From contig JAAVXK010000037.1 in assembly GCA_022790615.1 (NCBI GenBank), positions 1 to 64,000 of the forward strand: 64,000 nucleotides of DNA. Reading direction: 5' to 3'. Of this stretch, positions 45,021 through 55,854 are shown piece after piece. The position numbers and the translations under genes were made by a program. Numbering within the stretch: position 1 is the stretch's first letter; each line of letters starts with the position of its first letter. Below the pieces are notes generated by a model. The model saw nothing but the letters and a program-made list of their open reading frames with translations. It was not told the DNA's origin and ran no database searches. The DNA is from Lachnospiraceae bacterium. Its GTDB lineage: Bacteria > Bacillota > Clostridia > Lachnospirales > Lachnospiraceae.

Positions 45021-45731
45021 ATGATTAAGGTTATCAGAAAACAAAAAACAATACTTCCACTTATAATCATCGCATTTTTACTGTCAATATGTATTTTCAA
45101 GGAACCCTATATTGCAATCCTGAACACATTACTGCCATCAAGAAACTCCGGAATTACTATTGCCATCGACCCCGGCCACGGAGGTTACGACCCCGGAAAA
45201 GTCGGAGTGAACGGTACTCTTGAAAAAGACGTTAACCTTGCCATATCGCTTCATCTGAAAGATTGTCTTGAACAGATGAATTACAAAGTCGTACTAACGC
45301 GTTCAACTGACACCCACTTATACACCGAAGGATGCAAAAGCAAAAAAACCGACGACCTTAACCACCGTATAAGCATAATAGAAGACGCTTCCCCGGTTGT
45401 CGCCGTAAGCATACACCAAAACAGTTTTCAGGACAGCACAGTATCAGGCGCACAGGTATTTTATTATAATGACGCCGGAACGTCAAAACTCCTTGCCGAC
45501 AGCATACAATCATCACTGATATTCGCACTGGACCCATCTAACAGCCGCGTGGCCAAGGCGAATTCAAGTTACTATATGCTGAAAAACACAAGCTGTCCCA
45601 CCGTAATTGTCGAATGCGGCTTTTTAAGCAACCCTGCGGAAGAGGTCCTGTTAACTACCGAACACTATCAAAAACAGACCGCGCAGGCCATATGCAACGG
45701 AATCATTACATATATCAGATCAAGCCATTAA
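45021..45731 (+). CDS. N-acetylmuramoyl-L-alanine amidase (Amidase_3, CwlD-like)
   Basis: IDPGHGGYDPGKVG, SIHQNSF, VECGFLSNPAEEVLL; N-terminal TM. Confidence 0.92.
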   Translation: MIKVIRKQKTILPLIIIAFLLSICIFKEPYIAILNTLLPSRNSGITIAIDPGHGGYDPGKVGVNGTLEKDVNLAISLHLKDCLEQMNYKVVLTRSTDTHLYTEGCKSKKTDDLNHRISIIEDASPVVAVSIHQNSFQDSTVSGAQVFYYNDAGTSKLLADSIQSSLIFALDPSNSRVAKANSSYYMLKNTSCPTVIVECGFLSNPAEEVLLTTEHYQKQTAQAICNGIITYIRSSH

Positions 45732-45764
45732 CTAGAGCGTGTTTGAAAATTGCTTTCTGCCAGA
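45732..45764 (+). repeat. Dispersed repeat copy 1
   Basis: CTAGAGCGTGTTTGAAAATTGCTTTCTGC, identical over 29 nt to 62287-62315. Confidence 0.9.
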
Positions 45765-45813
45765 TGCGTTTCACACTTTGTGGGAGATTTGTGCCAAATG
45801 AGGAAAGCGCTTA

Positions 45814-47529
45814 TCAAAGCGTTTCCCTGGCATTGATATAATTCGTTACAATGTTCCACACTTCGCTCTTTTCAAATCCGAGTCTCCAGAAAGATACGTT
45901 ACGTATGCCGCCGCCCGTTACCACCTTTAGTTTTTCCTCCAGGGAGCGCTCGTCCTCAAGCCATATTTTGTTCGTCGCGTCTCCCTCATTATATTGGGCA
46001 TAATATTGTCCGGTCACATCATCCCATACAGGTTCCAGTTTCCTGTCGCTAAGCAGACTGTCAGCGCCCGGCATACTGTACGCTGCCGTCTCAATAGTCT
46101 GTGCCTCGGTCCCCTCATTTTTTACAGTCCACAACCTGGTATAGAATGGAAGCGCCATAATAACCTGTTCAGGCGCGACCTTTTCAATTATGCCTGACAC
46201 AGCGTCTTTCACAAAACCTATAGACGAAACAGAACCTGCCTCCGGGCTGCCCGAATAATGTTCATCATACGCCATAATAACAACATAATCGGCTACCCTG
46301 CCCTGTTCTTCATAATCATAATACATCCTGTACTCTACCGGTACATAATTATTGATTGACAAAACAATACCGTTATTCCTGCATCTTACTGACATTTCCC
46401 TTACAAACTGAACAAAGTCCTCCCCTGCTTCTTTCGGTATGTTCTCAAAATCTATATTAATGCCGTCAAGGTCATACTCGATGGCAAGACTGACAAGCTT
46501 ACTTTGCAGCTTCTCTCTTGACGTCATATTGGAAAGTATGACGGACATGTCTATCTCTTTGCTAAAATCGTCGCAAAGCCCCCATACCTCTACTCCGGCC
46601 TTGTGGGCTCTCTGAACATATCGCTCGCTTGCCAGCGAGCTTATGCTGCCGTCGTTGTCGCTTATCTTGAACCAGGTCGGTGAAACCGTATTCACTCCCT
46701 TGCTATTGTTGAGAAGGGTAAGCAGGCCCTCATTCGCCTGGTTGTTCGTAACCTGATGCCACGCCATACATATATCATAATCCTTTTTTATATGCGTCCA
46801 CTGGGGTTCTGAATATTCTCTGTCGACAACTTCGTAATTACTCTCTTCAATTCTCTTGTTTGCGACATACCCTATAACCCCGTCAACTGTGATAACTTTC
46901 GTATACCCCCCGCTTATCTCCTCGTCCATTCCAATGCAGGTAAGCTTGTCACCCTTATTGAGATTAGCAATTATTGGACTTTTATTCGTATCCTCATATC
47001 GTAGCACCGTCTCTTTCCTGACATGTGTAACAAGCCTGTTAACACCCCAGTCATAAGTAATAACTATCCTGTTAGGATTTTCATATGCCGTATATTCTAT
47101 ATTACTGTATTCTTTCACGAACGGAACCGCCACATAAGGCTGTTCCCCAATTATACGTACGGGCACGTAATCCAAAGCCGTACTGTTCTTGTTAAATATG
47201 TACTCCATGCTCTCCGCCGCCGCCTTTACAACTCCGTCCGGCTTAGTATACAGCAGCATGGATGAAGACTTATCCCAATAAAAGCCTTTATTAAAGTTAT
47301 CCTTAACCATCGACAGGCTCAGATATGGGACTCCCTCAATATAATATCCCCTTTCTTCCGAATATCCGTCCTGCATAAGAACCGCCATCTCGTCACCGGA
47401 GACCGAAAAATATTCACCCAGCTCCATAACCTCTTTGCTGGGAGCATATTTATATGCCAAAAGCGCTGCAATCAACGCTATTACTATCACAATTACGCTC
47501 GCCGATATCAATTTCATTTGTCTAGTCAT
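45814..47529 (-). CDS. Membrane-anchored GH18 family protein with SH3-like region
   Basis: YDLDGINIDFENIP (DxxDxDxE-type motif), VADYVVIMAYDEHYSGSPEAGSVSS, VIMALPFYTRLW. Confidence 0.9.
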   Translation of the reverse strand: MTRQMKLISASVIVIVIALIAALLAYKYAPSKEVMELGEYFSVSGDEMAVLMQDGYSEERGYYIEGVPYLSLSMVKDNFNKGFYWDKSSSMLLYTKPDGVVKAAAESMEYIFNKNSTALDYVPVRIIGEQPYVAVPFVKEYSNIEYTAYENPNRIVITYDWGVNRLVTHVRKETVLRYEDTNKSPIIANLNKGDKLTCIGMDEEISGGYTKVITVDGVIGYVANKRIEESNYEVVDREYSEPQWTHIKKDYDICMAWHQVTNNQANEGLLTLLNNSKGVNTVSPTWFKISDNDGSISSLASERYVQRAHKAGVEVWGLCDDFSKEIDMSVILSNMTSREKLQSKLVSLAIEYDLDGINIDFENIPKEAGEDFVQFVREMSVRCRNNGIVLSINNYVPVEYRMYYDYEEQGRVADYVVIMAYDEHYSGSPEAGSVSSIGFVKDAVSGIIEKVAPEQVIMALPFYTRLWTVKNEGTEAQTIETAAYSMPGADSLLSDRKLEPVWDDVTGQYYAQYNEGDATNKIWLEDERSLEEKLKVVTGGGIRNVSFWRLGFEKSEVWNIVTNYINARETL

Positions 47530-48013
47530 CCATCATACCTCCGTCGTAAGATGATACTCTTAACCGTTAAGTCGGATTATAACATAATATCCCGAAAAAG
47601 TAAAACGCCGGACTGCGCCTGACATAAACTTTGCATATTTGCAACTTTTTTACAATCATGGGCGGCAGCCCGGCATATTCGTTATACGTTTTCAGGTACA
47701 TTGTTACTTTAATTATGGCATTACTAACACACTGTTTTTACAACAGTTACTTTAAATAACATTTTTGTGTTTCGTGTCCATGTTATTTATATTATAATAT
47801 TATAGATACAGTAATTTTATGTTACCCATGGCAAGGTACAAGCTGTGGTGTATACATTCCACGGGCCGTTTTCCACCCCCAATGCGTTATTATTAATACA
47901 AAAGTACCTGCAGACTAATGAACTTATCATGGCGAAAAAAATAAACAAATAATTAACCTGATTAATTTACAATTGCATACAATATACTATTCCCGTATTC
48001 CGGTTACAAATGC

Positions 48014-48186
48014 TGATTATCATGAAACAGTTTCATCGATTATCAGAAGAATTAAGATATACCCAAGGAAACGTTGACTAAAACATTTCCGTCGCCGGAT
48101 TTGTGCTGCCAAACGCAAGTTTTCTTACAAATCCGTGTGCATACGCTGCAGGCTCTTAGAAGCAGTAGTTAAATCAGCGCTTCTAA
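48014..48186. other. Cluster of four stem-loops (candidate structured RNA)
   Basis: Hairpins at 48014-48045, 48067-48090, 48096-48135 (CGGATTTGT/ACAAATCCG), 48156-48186 (TTAGAAGC/GCTTCTAA). Confidence 0.4.
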
Positions 48187-48427
48187 AAGATAAACTTCCC
48201 TCACGCCTCCTTTCAAAAGAAGCACTTTTGTATTACGATTTTATTATAACCTTAACGTTTTATTATTTCAATATACGATATTAACAAAATAATATATTTG
48301 TTTTTGTGTGACTGTCCAGTATTTATAAATTTTTTCTTATATTTGGATTGTTTAATGGTATTGACTTTATGCTAATAATAAATTATACTTTCATATATTT
48401 ATATAATAATAAAAAGGAGTGGCTGAA

Positions 48428-49231
48428 ATGAAAATAGAAAAAATTAGCGAAAATCAAATACGTTGTACATTAAGCCACCAGGATTTGGTTGACAGAGAAC
48501 TGAAAATCAGCGAGCTTGCATATGGAACCGAGAAAGCCAAAGCCCTTTTTCGAGACATGATGCAGCAGGCTTCATATGAATTCGGATTTGAGGCCGAAGA
48601 CATTCCTATAATGATAGAAGCCATCCCAATTTCACGCGAGACCCTGATTCTCATAATAACAAAGGTCGAAGACCCTGATGAACTTGATACAAGATTTTCA
48701 AAATTTTCGTCTGAAAAGAATGATGGCGAGGAGTATTATGATGATGCCGAAGATTTTACAGAGCAGCTTCTTGACCGTTTCAACGAACTTTCAGGTATAA
48801 TAGAAGATTCCGAAGACGAAAACACCGACGCTGAATCCTCAGCGCACACAGATTCCGAAGACGAAAAATTGTCCTTATCAGACTTGCTAAAATACCCTGA
48901 CAAGAACAAAAATGCTGCGGACAATAGTAACTCCGGAAAGCTTGTCAAAATCTTTTCATTCGATTCCTTAAATAATGTGACAAGGTTTGCGGCCAATGTT
49001 TCTAATATATATGATGGTAAAAACAGCGTTTACAAGAATCCTGTCAATTCAGCATACTATCTCGTAATGAAAAACACGTGTCTGACTCCCGAGGAATTTG
49101 CGTGTGTATGCAATCTTGCTTCAGAATTCGGTCATGCCGAGAGAACTACTTATGCAACGGCATTCCACTACAACGAACATCTGGAGCCCATCATAAAGAA
49201 TAATGCGCTTCAGATACTCGGTAATCTGTAA
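48428..49231 (+). CDS. mecA: MecA family adaptor protein
   Basis: MKIEKISENQIRCTLSHQDLVDRELKISELAYGTEKAKALFRDMMQQA...FGFEAED; acidic linker and C-terminal domain. GGAG before ATG 48428 (the ORF-track GTG start is less likely). Confidence 0.9.
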   Translation: MKIEKISENQIRCTLSHQDLVDRELKISELAYGTEKAKALFRDMMQQASYEFGFEAEDIPIMIEAIPISRETLILIITKVEDPDELDTRFSKFSSEKNDGEEYYDDAEDFTEQLLDRFNELSGIIEDSEDENTDAESSAHTDSEDEKLSLSDLLKYPDKNKNAADNSNSGKLVKIFSFDSLNNVTRFAANVSNIYDGKNSVYKNPVNSAYYLVMKNTCLTPEEFACVCNLASEFGHAERTTYATAFHYNEHLEPIIKNNALQILGNL

Positions 49232-49296
49232 GGGGTATTTCGAAATAGCGCAAAGTACATTTTCTATCTTCAAAATATAAGCGTATGTATAATTCA

Positions 49297-49320
49297 CGGG
49301 GCTGTCATCAGACAGCCCCG
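49297..49320. terminator. 10-bp GC-rich hairpin after mecA
   Basis: CGGGGCTGTC-ATCA-GACAGCCCCG. Confidence 0.65.
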
Positions 49321-49373
49321 CTTCATACACAGATTATTTTTTCATACAAGAATCATATATTTTCTGTAGTCGC

Positions 49374-49583
49374 TTATTTTTCCTTGTTTGCAAGATATTC
49401 ATTAATTCTTGTAACAAGCTCGTCCGAATCAAGACCATGAACCATTGCCGCCTGCTCAAGCGACTCACCCTGAGCGGAAGGGCATCCGATACAATGCATT
49501 CCCGCTGCCATAAGAATCGGCGCTATTGTCGCATCTACAGCAAGAATATCTGCAATAATCATATCTTTATTAACCTCTGTCAT
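49374..49583 (-). CDS. DUF1858 domain protein
   Basis: Short ScdA-N/DUF1858-like sequence with MAAGMHCIGCPSAQGESLEQAAMVHGLD. Confidence 0.88.
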   Translation of the reverse strand: MTEVNKDMIIADILAVDATIAPILMAAGMHCIGCPSAQGESLEQAAMVHGLDSDELVTRINEYLANKEK

Positions 49584-49666
49584 GTTTTTTACCTCCATAA
49601 TGTGTAATTCTATCAGAGTTACAGTATAAATCAATCATACCTGCAAGTCAAGCCTGAAAAACACTC

Positions 49667-50329
49667 TCAGCTATGCTGCATGCTTTTCGAACAGTCCCCG
49701 GAAGACGGAACTATGGCTCCCTCGTCTATCTCATATTTCCTGTCACAGATATACTCTATATCCTTTTCATTATGCGACGCCATTAAAATAGTTTTACCCT
49801 TTGATTTTTCACCGACAAAGATATCCCTCATTTTAAGCAGCATTTTTTTATCTATTCCATTGAAAGGCTCGTCAAGAATTAATATATCCGGGTCCTCCAT
49901 CAGTGCCTGTGCGAGCCCAAGCCGCTGTCTCATTCCCAGCGAATATTTCTTCACATTTTTTTTATTCTCCGGATCCAGACCGGCCAGATTCATATAATAG
50001 TATATCTGTTCTTTTGAAATTTTACTGCCGGACCCGGACAGTAATTTCAGGTTTTCATAACCGCTCATATACGGAATGAAGCCCGGTGTTTCAATAATGA
50101 TTCCCGTTTTTTCAGGAAATTCCATATCTTTTCCTATACGCTTTCCATTCACCTTTATCTCTCCGGTAAACATAGTGTTAAATCCACATATGCACTTCAT
50201 GAGCATTGTCTTACCGGAACCGTTTGCGCCTACCAGCCCGACAGCCTCGCCCTCTTTAATTTCAAGCGATACATTAGCAAGTATTTTATACTTATTAATT
50301 ATAAGCGACACATTTTTTACCTCTATCAT
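49667..50329 (-). CDS. ABC transporter ATP-binding protein
   Basis: GLVGANGSGKTMLMK Walker A, YSLGMRQRLGLAQAL signature, ILILDEPFNGID Walker B. Confidence 0.95.
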   Translation of the reverse strand: MIEVKNVSLIINKYKILANVSLEIKEGEAVGLVGANGSGKTMLMKCICGFNTMFTGEIKVNGKRIGKDMEFPEKTGIIIETPGFIPYMSGYENLKLLSGSGSKISKEQIYYYMNLAGLDPENKKNVKKYSLGMRQRLGLAQALMEDPDILILDEPFNGIDKKMLLKMRDIFVGEKSKGKTILMASHNEKDIEYICDRKYEIDEGAIVPSSGDCSKSMQHS

Positions 50330-51270
50330 TGCAGAATATCCCCCCCTATCATATCAATGCTTACTTTTGCTGCCTTCCTGTACATTACTATCCCCACAAT
50401 CAGCAATAATACCAAATATAAAAACAGGGATACCCATGGGGATAAAATATATTTTCGAAGATAACCGTTAAAATGAACCGCCAATATTGAATGGGACGCC
50501 GGCAGATACCATTTAAAACCACTATCTATTGATATAAGAATAAACCCTGCCAATATATGAAGCATCTGGATTATGAAAAATAAAAGCCTTTTCCGGTACA
50601 GGCATCCCGTCAAAAAAGTAATCCCGCATATAACCAAAAATAATGAAAATAATCCAAATGAATATATATACGACTCGAACGGCGCCATCTGATAATACAG
50701 GTTTGGAGAAATGATTCCGGACAGTCTGAATCCCGCCTCCAAACTATACATATCGTTAAACTCCGTCACAACAAGACTCCATCCGTTGGCAAAAAAACAT
50801 TTTTCATATACCTGAACCAGTGTTACGGCTGTTACTAAAATAACATAAGTGACGGCGCTAATAAACTGAAATAAAATCTCACCCAATATCCAGTTTCTTC
50901 TTCCCATCCGAAATATGTAAAACATTATATTTTCATTTGATGTCGGGAATGACGACATAAGAAATAAATAAACCATTCCAAGAAGCAATACTCCCATCTC
51001 CGAATTCAAAACAGCAATACACGGTTCCAATGCATTAACGGGACTGTCCATGTAAGAAGACGCTCTAAGAAGCGGGACTGTCTTTAGCTCATATAAAATC
51101 ATCAGCGCCACCAAAAATATAAAAAATTTTGGATTAACCAGCCATTTTCTATACTCATATTTCGCTACTGACACGATACATTTTATGTTAATCTTTTTTA
51201 TGCGTTTGCTATCATTATTTATGTATACATTTTTTCTATCACTCATATGCGTTCGCTCCTGAATTTCCAC
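50326..51270 (-). CDS. Polytopic membrane protein, probable ABC-2-like permease
   Basis: Multiple TM helices; 4-nt overlap with the ATPase gene. Confidence 0.7.
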   Translation of the reverse strand: MEIQERTHMSDRKNVYINNDSKRIKKINIKCIVSVAKYEYRKWLVNPKFFIFLVALMILYELKTVPLLRASSYMDSPVNALEPCIAVLNSEMGVLLLGMVYLFLMSSFPTSNENIMFYIFRMGRRNWILGEILFQFISAVTYVILVTAVTLVQVYEKCFFANGWSLVVTEFNDMYSLEAGFRLSGIISPNLYYQMAPFESYIYSFGLFSLFLVICGITFLTGCLYRKRLLFFIIQMLHILAGFILISIDSGFKWYLPASHSILAVHFNGYLRKYILSPWVSLFLYLVLLLIVGIVMYRKAAKVSIDMIGGDILQ

Positions 51271-51962
51271 ATGACGCCGTATAGCGCAGCCATTGTTATC
51301 AGTATCGCAAGCGGGGCGGTTATATTTCCCGTCATCGTTACATCCCTTAATATATGTGCAGTAATGTACATAAGGCTTATGTCAACATACAGGTTAGGGT
51401 AAAGATATATAATAAACGTAAGAAATGTTGACATCGCCATTGCATACAACGACATCCGCATAATTATTTTCAACATATACCACACAAAATCCCACACGCC
51501 GATAGGTGCAAGCCCTATTATTTCGGTGTCAGACATAATGTTTAACGGAAAGATACAGTAAATGGCCAAAGCATATGCCGCAAACCCCACAGATACGGTT
51601 ACAGCCGCGCTTACAGCCGAATAAATAAACCTTGCGTATATGTATCTGTATTTCCCCTTCCTTATCTCAACATACATATATATTCTGCTTTTTATTTCCT
51701 CATATATGTATGAAGCCGACGGAATCGATACGGCAATCGGAAAAAGCGTATACATCCACTGGGTCAGAGGCGCATCTAACGCATCCTGCGCACTCGATTC
51801 ATAAAGAACCTTTTTGGGAAGATGAATCAGCGCAGATATCACGGAAATCATTTCATTATTCATTCCTATCATACGCAGCGGGCTGCACATAGCCAATACA
51901 AGGAATGCAATCACCGCCAATACATAATACGGTATTTTTTTTCTTATAATCACCCGAATCAC
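51243..51962 (-). CDS. Polytopic membrane protein, probable ABC-2-like permease
   Basis: Multiple TM helices; overlaps both neighbours. Confidence 0.7.
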   Translation of the reverse strand: MIRVIIRKKIPYYVLAVIAFLVLAMCSPLRMIGMNNEMISVISALIHLPKKVLYESSAQDALDAPLTQWMYTLFPIAVSIPSASYIYEEIKSRIYMYVEIRKGKYRYIYARFIYSAVSAAVTVSVGFAAYALAIYCIFPLNIMSDTEIIGLAPIGVWDFVWYMLKIIMRMSLYAMAMSTFLTFIIYLYPNLYVDISLMYITAHILRDVTMTGNITAPLAILITMAALYGVMWKFRSERI

Positions 51963-53116
51963 TTCCGTTCCTCAGTCAAATCCGACGTAACCTCACCGGT
52001 AACCATGTCGACGAAAAAATAATGGTCGCATGAACTACTCTTAATAATTCCAATCGAACTGTCAGCGCCATTGTACGTAACCAAAAAAGCATATGACGGT
52101 CTTGCCTCTATTGCCGCTCCGGGACCTTCGGATTTATCAGTAAGTTTTAAAAGATACATGGGATATATTTTCGATATGTGAAATACCCCGAACCCTGACA
52201 TAGTCTCCTTAAGTATCCGGACCGCGCTGTCAAAATCAACCAGCTTTTGGACCTGCTCCGCCGATTTGACTCCCAGGTGGAAGTTCCTCGAAAAGAAACA
52301 AGGAGTTTCAAAACCATCATACTCCAAACTTGTCGATATGAATGTTGTGCATTTTTCCATATTATAATCATCATCTTCCACTATAATAGGCAGGGTATGA
52401 TTGTCAAGGCGCATTCCTTTGTGCATATATTCCGCACACATGGCAAGTCTTCTTGCATTGTCCCCATCCTGCATCTTTCTGACATATACGTCCGATACCC
52501 TATATTCTAAACCATCCATCGGCATGTTTTCAGAAAGCCATTTTTCCATGTCGGCACAGACATTTGCAACATTAACTTTTCTTTCCCCAAGCTCTGCCTC
52601 CACATCCGAAACATCATCATTGTCAATATCATACCTTTCTTCTATAACATATTCCCCGGGATTGTGCGCTCCCCTTGCCATGTACGCCATACCTCCATTT
52701 TCCATCATACTAAATGTTGGCGCATTCTCCCCGTCCGAATATGAAATTCTTTTTCCCCAACCGGAATTCCCACCGTCCGATTCCTCATATTGATTCTTAT
52801 CAACACCAAACAAAGCCGTATATTTATCTTTATTTGCATCCGATAGAAAATCCCTTTCAACAGTTAGATTCAAAACGTCTATTTCCTCTACGTTCGAAAA
52901 ATCTATTTTGCCGTCAAAGGCTATATTGCCCTCTATCTTATAATCCTCTAATTGCCACAACTCATCCAGGGAACAGTACGTAATATCGGAAGTGTCCATC
53001 TGTTTGTTTTCCCCATATTCACTCATATTGTTTTTTACTTCCTCCGGCGTTTCCTGACAGCCGCATAACAATGCAGCCAAAAACAATACCATAGCAGATA
53101 TTTTTATTTTTGACAT
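51959..53116 (-). CDS. Hypothetical lipoprotein
   Basis: Lipobox FLAALLCGC; 4-nt overlap with the next gene. Confidence 0.75.
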   Translation of the reverse strand: MSKIKISAMVLFLAALLCGCQETPEEVKNNMSEYGENKQMDTSDITYCSLDELWQLEDYKIEGNIAFDGKIDFSNVEEIDVLNLTVERDFLSDANKDKYTALFGVDKNQYEESDGGNSGWGKRISYSDGENAPTFSMMENGGMAYMARGAHNPGEYVIEERYDIDNDDVSDVEAELGERKVNVANVCADMEKWLSENMPMDGLEYRVSDVYVRKMQDGDNARRLAMCAEYMHKGMRLDNHTLPIIVEDDDYNMEKCTTFISTSLEYDGFETPCFFSRNFHLGVKSAEQVQKLVDFDSAVRILKETMSGFGVFHISKIYPMYLLKLTDKSEGPGAAIEARPSYAFLVTYNGADSSIGIIKSSSCDHYFFVDMVTGEVTSDLTEERK

Positions 53117-53473
53117 ATATTCATCCCCCAAAAAATATTAGCAAGGCCTAACTATAATCAGGACTCCTTAAATAGACGGCACCTATTTGAAACACTTATA
53201 ACATAATTGTAAATGCTTACAAAATAGTTGCTATAATTCTTACAATTATCTTACAAAAAGAATTTGTCATGCCGTAAAACCCGCTGTCAAATCATATAAA
53301 ACCAAGCAAATTTCAGACTGTAATTTCAGTATAATATATTTGAATATGCAATTAGGCTCTATGGTACGTTTCAGACATAACATTTAGGAACAGCACAGCA
53401 TTTAAAGCATTTAAACTTAAAAAATGCTTGTATTTTTCATATATGTGTATTAGAATAAATATATCTTTAATAA

Positions 53474-53659
<186 letters not shown>

Positions 53660-53729
53660 TGTACTGACCGGTTTCGGCCATTGACGAAATGTGAATGGTA
53701 CCATGCACTATGATAGAACATATATCTGA

Positions 53730-53752
53730 CACGGGTTTTAGAAAAACCCGTG
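53730..53752 (+). terminator. 10-bp hairpin downstream of ferredoxin
   Basis: CACGGGTTTT...AAAACCCGTG. Confidence 0.5.
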
Positions 53753-53810
53753 CAGAGCGCTTTTATAATCAGGCAATAGCATAACCGTTTATCTGATTAT
53801 ATATTTTCAT

Positions 53811-53861
53811 AAAAAAACATTATCGTACAACGCATTCCTGCAAGTCCGATAATGTTTTTTT
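53811..53861. terminator. Bidirectional terminator
   Basis: AAAAAAACATTATCG...CGATAATGTTTTTTT, 15-bp perfect stem. Confidence 0.8.
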
Positions 53862-53889
53862 ATATGTAATATAAAGCTTTTACTTCTTT

Positions 53890-54627
53890 TTATGTAAGAT
53901 ACTCTTCTAAAACATCCTTTAATATCCTCTCCTCATCAACACTCAGGCTAATCTCACTGCTCACAGAATCTGCGCTTATATCGCTGCTGTCGCTCTCGTT
54001 CATAAGCCTGAAAAGCTCACGTATGCCATCGTCAATCTCATCCGCAATTCCCGGCATAGCAGGCGTCGCACTGCTTCGGACTCTTTCCCCCGCGTCTTCT
54101 TCATTACTGTCTTCTATGCTGTTTTCAAGCATTGGCTTATATTCGTTTTCAAGATATTCACACATATTAACATGCAGATGCTCTATCTTGTTTTGTACAT
54201 TCGCAATAAGGTCGCTCAGTACAATCAAAAAACCAGCTATGAATCCATACAAAACATTCATAATTATGTACTGCTCATCATAGCCGTTTTCATAAGCCAA
54301 ATATGCTGTAATACCGCCTGCAGCGGCACATGCCAGTACATTAAATACACTTAGCACTTCCCATGATGAAACCTTAAGGCCCATTATCCTAATACCATAC
54401 ATGTGCTTACTTACAAACATATTAGTATTGTTAATGTATTTCATCCGTCTGTACTCTTTCTCAAATTCCTTCTTGATACCGCACACAAGCTTTGTTCTGG
54501 CATTAGACATATCGGATGAATCCCTGATAAGCCTTTTACAGTAACTGCTCTGAATCATTTTCATCAATATACTTAGAAAGCAGATTGCCACCTCGAAATA
54601 TATAACCATAAATATAACCTCCCGCAT
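53890..54627 (-). CDS. Hypothetical membrane protein
   Basis: 245 aa, several TM segments, acidic Ser-rich tail. Confidence 0.65.
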   Translation of the reverse strand: MREVIFMVIYFEVAICFLSILMKMIQSSYCKRLIRDSSDMSNARTKLVCGIKKEFEKEYRRMKYINNTNMFVSKHMYGIRIMGLKVSSWEVLSVFNVLACAAAGGITAYLAYENGYDEQYIIMNVLYGFIAGFLIVLSDLIANVQNKIEHLHVNMCEYLENEYKPMLENSIEDSNEEDAGERVRSSATPAMPGIADEIDDGIRELFRLMNESDSSDISADSVSSEISLSVDEERILKDVLEEYLT

Positions 54628-54749
54628 TAACTCCCATGTAGTATTTCATTACTACCAGTATAATGCATGAAGTTTGAAATTTCCACATATTTCCATATAC
54701 AATTTTCGACATAATGCGACATCATATTTTAAAATGATATAATAAAGAA

Positions 54750-55811
54750 TTATCTGCATGTTTCGTCAATCAAATCCGCTATTATCTTTACAGAATCTCC
54801 GCTGCTGTTTTCTTTCATTTTCGTTATATATTTTTCACGGTTATTATATAGTTTGTCGACCTCATCAATCAGGGTTCCGGTAGTGAGCTGTTCCTCCTTG
54901 ACTACAACGCTGAATCCCTGCCTTTCAAATGATTCCGCATTCAGCACCTGGTCTCCCCTGCTTGACGCGGCTGGAAGGGGAATTAGAAGGTTAGGCTTGT
55001 TAAGCGCAAGTATTTCGCATATGGCATTCGCTCCCGCACGCGATATTATTATATCGGCAGCTGTCATAAGGTCGCACATTTCTTTCTTTATATACTCAAA
55101 CTGAACATATCCCTCTACTCCGGAAAGGCTCTCGTCCACCTTTCCGTTACCGCACAGATGCACTATCTGATATCTCCTTAACAGTTCCGGCAGCGCGTCC
55201 CGCACCATATTGTTGACTGCGGCCGCGCCAAGGCTTCCGCCCACAACCATCAGCACCGGCTTATTGGCGGTGAATCCGAGAAAATCAAGTCCTGCAATTC
55301 TGTTTCCTGAAAACATCTCCTTTCGTATAGGCGTGCCTGTCACTACGGCCTTTTCCCCGATTCCCCTGGCCGCCTCCGGAAAATTAGTACAGACCCTGGC
55401 GGCATGCGGTATACATAGCTTGTTTGCAAGTCCCGGCGTCATATCTGATTCATGGATAATACAAGGTACTTTCTTTCTGTCAGCTGCGATTACAACCGGG
55501 ACAGTAACAAACCCACCTTTGGAAAATACAATATCAGGTTTGATTTCTTTAATAATGGAGGATGCCTCATGAAAACCTTTCATTACCCTGAATGGGTCCG
55601 TAAAGTTCTTTAAATCAAAATATCGTCTTAATTTTCCCGATGATATACCATAATACTTTACATTTTCCTCCTCAATAAGCTGCTTTTCTATCCCATTTTT
55701 TGAACCTATATAATATACTTCATAATTTCTTTTCCTAAGCTCAGGCAAAAGAGCAATATTCGGCGTAACGTGGCCTGCCGAGCCACCTCCGGTCAAAATT
55801 ATTTTTTTCAT
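54750..55811 (-). CDS. murG: UDP-GlcNAc:undecaprenyl-PP-MurNAc-pentapeptide GlcNAc transferase
   Basis: ILTGGGSAGHVTPNIALLPEL, VVGGSLGAAAVNNMV, ISRAGANAICEILALNKPNLLIPLP. Confidence 0.96.
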   Translation of the reverse strand: MKKIILTGGGSAGHVTPNIALLPELRKRNYEVYYIGSKNGIEKQLIEEENVKYYGISSGKLRRYFDLKNFTDPFRVMKGFHEASSIIKEIKPDIVFSKGGFVTVPVVIAADRKKVPCIIHESDMTPGLANKLCIPHAARVCTNFPEAARGIGEKAVVTGTPIRKEMFSGNRIAGLDFLGFTANKPVLMVVGGSLGAAAVNNMVRDALPELLRRYQIVHLCGNGKVDESLSGVEGYVQFEYIKKEMCDLMTAADIIISRAGANAICEILALNKPNLLIPLPAASSRGDQVLNAESFERQGFSVVVKEEQLTTGTLIDEVDKLYNNREKYITKMKENSSGDSVKIIADLIDETCR

Positions 55812-55854
55812 AACAAACTAATCCCTTACATATGTATTATTGATAGGTATTACA

